Shown: in pieces, positions 16,044-18,983 of the stretch
Position numbering within the stretch: position 1 is the stretch's first letter
Layout of the letters: each line of letters starts with the position of its first letter
NCBI GenBank assembly: GCA_963558655.1
Contig: CAUWHJ010000030.1
Coordinates: 1-18,983 of the forward strand
DNA: 18,983 bases
Direction: 5' to 3'
DNA from: UMGS1590 sp963558655
GTDB taxonomy: Bacteria; Bacillota; Peptococcia; Peptococcales; Peptococcaceae
Position numbers and translations under genes: made by a program
Notes under the pieces: generated by a model
Databases searched by the model: none
What the model was told of the DNA's origin: nothing
The model's input: only the letters and a program-made list of their open reading frames with translations

Positions 16044-16679
16044 ATGGCGATTCGATTTCGTGGTGCATTGCAAGATTTTTCGCAGCTGGACTATGGCTAC
16101 TGTCCGGCGGAGGCGACTCGGCTTAAAGAAGGCGACACACTGAACAATGTTATTGTTCAGGCGATGCGCCAGAGTGTGCCACTTTTTCTTCTGGTTGGTG
16201 CGCTTTCTGTGGTGCGCCTCTTCAAAGGGCTGGACTGGAGCCAGGATTTTTCTATATGGCAAGTGTTTTTTGTGATGGTGCTGTGGTCGGCGCTCTATTT
16301 TGTGCTCATTGTTGTGCACGAATGGTTGCACGCCCTCTTTTTCCCGCGCCGAGCCACCAAAGACATTTGGCTCTATCAGTTGCAGGCAGCCATGGTGTAT
16401 TGCAACACGCCCGTCAGCCGCACCCGTTTCATTGTCATGAGCCTGGCACCTGCCGTGCTTTTGGGCTTTCTTCCCTTCGTTGCCTGGCTGCTCTGGGCAG
16501 CAGTGCCGAACCCTGTTATTTCGCTTGCCTGGATGTCCATGAGCTGGAGCATGATTTTTGGCGGTGTCGGCGACTTTTACAACGTGCGTAACGTTCTTGA
16601 ACAAGTGCCAAAAGACGCTCTGGTGTTTAACTACGGCATTCACACCTATTGGCTTCATGACCCACGAAAGCAACAATGA
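16044..16679 (+). CDS. DUF3267 family membrane putative zinc metalloprotein
   Basis: The product is 211 residues. Hydrophobic segments at about 45-60, 72-91, 130-152 and 157-172 indicate a membrane protein. HEWLH (His92, Glu93, His96) at the end of the second segment is the HExxH zinc motif, and GGVGDFYN (173-180) near the last segment supplies a likely third ligand, Asp177. This arrangement is typical of DUF3267, a family resembling site-2-type (M50) intramembrane metalloproteases. Proteolytic activity is not proven for the family. The ribosome binding site is only moderate (AGGGATTGGG). The gene has its own promoter and terminator and runs towards the acetolactate decarboxylase gene. Confidence 0.85.
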   Translation: MAIRFRGALQDFSQLDYGYCPAEATRLKEGDTLNNVIVQAMRQSVPLFLLVGALSVVRLFKGLDWSQDFSIWQVFFVMVLWSALYFVLIVVHEWLHALFFPRRATKDIWLYQLQAAMVYCNTPVSRTRFIVMSLAPAVLLGFLPFVAWLLWAAVPNPVISLAWMSMSWSMIFGGVGDFYNVRNVLEQVPKDALVFNYGIHTYWLHDPRKQQ

Positions 16680-16683
16680 GCAT

Positions 16684-16712
16684 AAAAAAACCGGACAAAT
16701 GTCCGGCTTTTT
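16684..16712. terminator. Bidirectional terminator
   Basis: CCGGAC (16691-16696) and GTCCGG (16701-16706) pair around AAAT. An A7 run lies on the left and CTTTTTG on the right. It sits between the converging DUF3267 and acetolactate decarboxylase genes and can serve both. Confidence 0.92.
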
Positions 16713-16727
16713 GTGAAAGCACGCTTT

Positions 16728-17447
16728 TCAGTGAGCGGTGCCCTCGGCTTTGGCGATGGTTTCTGAGAGATCGGCGCTGAGGTCGAGCTTATGAAAATGG
16801 TCGTCATCAGGAAGAATGACCTGATATTCTAAAGTTTTGTCGAAAGCGGCTGTCAATACATCGGCAGAGAGTCCGAGTATGTGACCGCCGCTTTTTTTAT
16901 CTTCTGAGATGAAATGGCTGTGCCAGCCTACTGTGTTTTGCCCTTCCATGAATGACGGACAGTAAAACGCAATCACGGTGCCTTGAATATCGTGGAGATT
17001 AAAAACGGCTTGTTCGCTCATCACCACATCTAACGGCGGATAAGGTTTTTGTTGTGGATGCTCGCTGCGTACTTGCACTGTGTGAAAATGACCGCTGAGC
17101 TTCACCATATAAAAAGCGTTGATGCCATGACGGGCGATGATGGAGGAAAGGTTTGTGTGCATTTCTTTGAGTGAACCAGCAGCCACGTTGGCGGAGAAAT
17201 CTTTTTTGAAAAAGGTCACATCGCCGAAAGGCACCAGGGCATCGTCCACCGCTTCAACGATGCTGCCATCGGCCAATCCCTGATAAACCACGCCGTCAAG
17301 CATAATCAGCTCACCGTCCATGCCGTCAAAAGTGCCGATGCCCGTGTCGCCGTGTTTCTTTAATTCGCCCACATGGATGAAACCATCGTATTGTCCAAGT
17401 GTTAAAGATTGCAGCAAGGCAACCTGGTAGATTTTATCCTTTGCCAT
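16728..17447 (-). CDS. budA: Alpha-acetolactate decarboxylase
   Basis: The enzyme converts (S)-2-acetolactate to (R)-acetoin and CO2 in the cytoplasm. This diverts pyruvate to a neutral product and limits acid build-up. The product is 239 residues, the normal size. Family signatures run the length of the protein: YQVALLQSLTLGQYDG at the start; HGDTGIGTFDGMDGELIMLDG with Glu46; VRSEHPQQKPYPPL with Arg127; and GWHSHFISEDKKSGGHILG, whose His176, His178 and His189 are the three zinc ligands. The C-terminal AKAEG supplies a probable active-site Glu235. The gene is also called alsD or aldB in other bacteria. The acetolactate synthase partner is not in the window, so the gene stands alone with its own promoter. 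The ATG at 17447 has AAGGAGG 6 nt upstream. All expected catalytic residues are present. Confidence 0.95.
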   Translation of the reverse strand: MAKDKIYQVALLQSLTLGQYDGFIHVGELKKHGDTGIGTFDGMDGELIMLDGVVYQGLADGSIVEAVDDALVPFGDVTFFKKDFSANVAAGSLKEMHTNLSSIIARHGINAFYMVKLSGHFHTVQVRSEHPQQKPYPPLDVVMSEQAVFNLHDIQGTVIAFYCPSFMEGQNTVGWHSHFISEDKKSGGHILGLSADVLTAAFDKTLEYQVILPDDDHFHKLDLSADLSETIAKAEGTAH

Positions 17448-17489
17448 AAAGGCCTCCTTGAAATCAGTTTCTATATTATTGCAGGGGTT

Positions 17490-17518
17490 ATCATATCACA
17501 AAGAGGGGCAGACAGCAA
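17490..17518 (-). promoter_or_regulatory. Sigma-A promoter with extended -10 for budA
   Basis: On the minus strand TTGCTG (17513-17518) and TATGAT (17490-17495) are 17 nt apart, and TGA precedes the -10 box, giving the extended TGnTATGAT form. There is no strong terminator between the upstream RbsD/FucU-type gene and this promoter, so read-through from that operon is possible. Confidence 0.7.
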
Positions 17519-17554
17519 ATAAGACCTTTATAGCAAAAGAAATGGTTGATTAAA

Positions 17555-17950
17555 TTATCGACCAATCGTTATGAGAATATTAGAAGCATATTCTATTCCT
17601 CCGGTAACAATGATTAATGCAATAGAGTCACTATCTGCTGCTTGGTGAAAATCCGTTTGCTTTAGATAAGAAAATGTAGCGTCAGGAAACAATTCTTCCA
17701 ATGTTGTGTGAGTTGGCGGTTTTTTATCCAAGATTCGGAGTTCAATTTTTTCAATATTAATGGTATCTTTTAAAGTTTTGGCTACATCGAGGGTTGTTGG
17801 TTGGTTTAGTTGAAGACCAAGATAGATGATGGAGGCTTTCGTTTCAGGATTGAAACGAAAATTTCCAGTTGTAATTAGCACCTTATCGCCATGCATACAA
17901 TGGGATAATGAAGTAAGAATCAATGGATTGATACAACCGGTTTTTATCAT
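17555..17950 (-). CDS. RbsD/FucU-family protein, active site divergent
   Basis: The product is 131 residues, the exact size of RbsD-type sugar mutarotases/pyranases. Family features are GCINPLILTSLSHCMHGDKVLI at the start (His20 matches the catalytic His of Bacillus subtilis RbsD), IEKIELRI in the middle, and VTGGIEYASNILI at the end (Tyr121 and Asn124 correspond to the C-terminal sugar-binding Tyr/Asn). Three differences stand out: the catalytic Asp28 in IADAG is Thr28 (ITTGN), the His of LSHEEF is Gln98 (LKQTDF), and one extra residue separates the terminal Tyr and Asn. The gene lies 18 nt downstream of the amidohydrolase-like gene and is probably cotranscribed. Its ribosome binding site AAAGGAG lies about 8 nt before the ATG. 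Base composition is AT-rich, like its partner and unlike the rest of the window. The sugar, if any, is unknown. Confidence 0.75.
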   Translation of the reverse strand: MIKTGCINPLILTSLSHCMHGDKVLITTGNFRFNPETKASIIYLGLQLNQPTTLDVAKTLKDTINIEKIELRILDKKPPTHTTLEELFPDATFSYLKQTDFHQAADSDSIALIIVTGGIEYASNILITIGR

Positions 17951-17968
17951 GATATGGATACTCCTTTA

Positions 17969-18817
17969 TTATACGTTCTTAAGATGGAGTGCACGTAAGG
18001 TATTTTTATAAAGAATTTTATCTAAAACGTTTTCATTAAGATGATTTTTGAGATAGGTGATAACATATTCATAAGAAACACATGGGTATGCTGATCCAAA
18101 AACAATTTGATCTTGTAATAAGGTATTAGCGGCATCTATAAAATCTCTGCTTCCTGGAATGTTCAACATATAGATATCTGGCATGAGATAAAGATTTTTA
18201 TGAAGTAAGCCATTCCACATCATTTCTTGTACGTATGGCCAACCGCCATGAGCAACGATTATTGTTAAGTCGGGAAAATCAGTTAGTATATGATCTAAAG
18301 CAATAGGTTGTAGATTTTCTAATTTTCTTTGGCAGCGACCGCCAAAGGAGAGAAAAATTGGTATATCGTGTATTTGGCAAAAATCGTAGAGTGGATATGT
18401 ACGTGTATCATCTACATTGACAAATTGATAACCAGGCTCTAATGAAATTCCACAGATGTTTGGGTTGTTAAGAAATTGTTCTATTTCGGCAATAGCAGAG
18501 TTTCCACCGATTGGGTTAATATCAGGGATACCTAAAAAACGTCCAGGGTAAGTGCTCATTAAGCGAAATAGTGTGTCGTTCTCTAAAGCGTGGTTTGTAT
18601 CACCGCAGATACCTGAAAAACGGCGGACAGGTACAAGAGCTTTCGTTATGCTATTTTCATCCATTTCTTTAATAAATAGTGACATGGAATGTTCTAAAAG
18701 AGATGGCGGGAGCGACATATTGAAACGATAGGCGCAACGTTTTCTGGTTTCAATATTAAAAACGTAGCTATTTACTAACTCCTCAAATGGCGGGCGACAT
18801 TTAGTATCAATAATCAT
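17969..18817 (-). CDS. Amidohydrolase-2-type TIM-barrel protein lacking metal ligands
   Basis: The product is 282 residues with the layout of the amidohydrolase_2 family (PF04909; decarboxylases and sugar lactonases): MIIDTKCRPP at the start, PGRFLGIPDINP (91-102), CGISLEPGY, YPLYDFCQIHDIPIFLSFGG (141-160), TIIVAHGGWPYVQEMM with His190, IVFGSAYP (238-245), and the closing ILYKNTLRALHL. The canonical N-terminal IDxHxH metal motif is IDTKCR, so both His are Lys6 and Arg8. The catalytic Asp of FGSDYP is Ala243. Only His190 remains of the usual metal site. Such IDxxxRPP / GSAYP members form a recognisable subgroup in anaerobes, with no function known to me. It is first in a two-gene operon with the RbsD/FucU-type gene. 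The ATG at 18817 has GAGGGATAAC upstream. Sampled GC content is about 35% (18361-18420), against about 57% in addB (8701-8760). Confidence 0.78.
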   Translation of the reverse strand: MIIDTKCRPPFEELVNSYVFNIETRKRCAYRFNMSLPPSLLEHSMSLFIKEMDENSITKALVPVRRFSGICGDTNHALENDTLFRLMSTYPGRFLGIPDINPIGGNSAIAEIEQFLNNPNICGISLEPGYQFVNVDDTRTYPLYDFCQIHDIPIFLSFGGRCQRKLENLQPIALDHILTDFPDLTIIVAHGGWPYVQEMMWNGLLHKNLYLMPDIYMLNIPGSRDFIDAANTLLQDQIVFGSAYPCVSYEYVITYLKNHLNENVLDKILYKNTLRALHLKNV

Positions 18818-18851
18818 TGTTATCCCTCACTATTATTTGTTTCTTTTATCA

Positions 18852-18880
18852 TATATATTATTATAATAAAGGAAAAGCAA
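18852..18880 (-). promoter_or_regulatory. Promoter of the amidohydrolase/RbsD-like operon
   Basis: On the minus strand TTGCTT (18875-18880) and TATATA (18852-18857) are separated by 17 nt within an almost pure A/T stretch. Alternative -10 boxes (TATAAT, TATGAT) lie a few bases away, so the exact position is uncertain. Confidence 0.5.
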
Positions 18881-18892
18881 AAGCTTTTACAT

Positions 18893-18928
18893 AAAAAAAC
18901 CGTGCTGTAAATCTTTTTTACAGCACGG
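18893..18928 (-). terminator. Terminator of a leftward gene beyond the right edge
   Basis: CCGTGCTGTAAA (18900-18911) and TTTACAGCACGG (18917-18928) form a perfect 12-bp stem around TCTTT. The A7 run at 18893-18899 is a T7 run on the minus strand, so the hairpin ends leftward transcription entering from outside the window. Confidence 0.88.
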
Positions 18929-18937
18929 CAGCTTGTC

Positions 18938-18967
18938 GAAAAAGGTCGCCAATAGGTGGCCTTTTTC
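18938..18967. terminator. Second hairpin terminator in tandem
   Basis: GAAAAAGGTCGCC (18938-18950) pairs with GGTGGCCTTTTTC (18955-18967) around AATA, 13 bp with two G-T wobbles. A/T runs at the stem base on both sides make it usable from either direction. It lies only 9 nt from the hairpin at 18900-18928. Confidence 0.75.
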
Positions 18968-18983
18968 TCGCCATACCACCCCA

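Noticed and set aside
1..18983. CRISPR arrays, tRNA or rRNA genes, insertion sequences, attachment sites
   Set aside because: I looked for spaced direct repeats, cloverleaf-type sequences, transposase-like frames and flanking inverted repeats, and found none that hold up.

Overview
The window reads as chromosome from a low-to-mid GC member of the Bacillota (clostridial, Peptococcus-like or Negativicute-like). The grounds are an AddAB (not RecBCD) recombination nuclease, SLH-domain surface anchoring, strong AGGAGG ribosome binding sites, sigma-A type promoters and compact hairpin/T-run terminators. Genus cannot be fixed from the sequence alone. There are no RNA genes, insertion sequences or CRISPR arrays.

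Left part (1-5370): a large secreted surface protein (fibro-slime domain, SpaA/Cna-B pilin-type domains, FctA-like isopeptide domain, three SLH domains). It is split into two reading frames by a +1 frame disruption near 1665. After a perfect terminator comes a secreted protein with a copper-amine-oxidase N-terminal-like (stalk) domain. Next, on the minus strand, is a GH26 (beta-mannanase-type) lipoprotein. These three products are exported and fit a polysaccharide- or surface-interacting cell envelope.

Centre (7073-14065): divergent sigma-A promoters separate the GH26 gene from the addB-addA operon. The two add genes overlap by 4 nt (ATGA). The iron-sulfur cysteines and both nuclease domains are intact, but the AddB P-loop has decayed. 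A bidirectional terminator separates addA from a convergent two-gene minus operon (polysaccharide-deacetylase-fold membrane protein, then a DMT/EamA transporter). The deacetylase-like protein has lost its metal-binding histidines.

Right part (15949-18983): a DUF3267 membrane putative zinc metalloprotein on the plus strand, then a convergent alpha-acetolactate decarboxylase gene (acetoin branch of pyruvate metabolism). Last comes a clearly AT-richer two-gene minus operon: an amidohydrolase-2-type protein followed by an RbsD/FucU-type protein. Both members of this pair lack residues that are catalytic in characterised relatives, so they are the best candidate for an undescribed function. The right edge holds two tandem hairpins that end a leftward transcript from outside the window.
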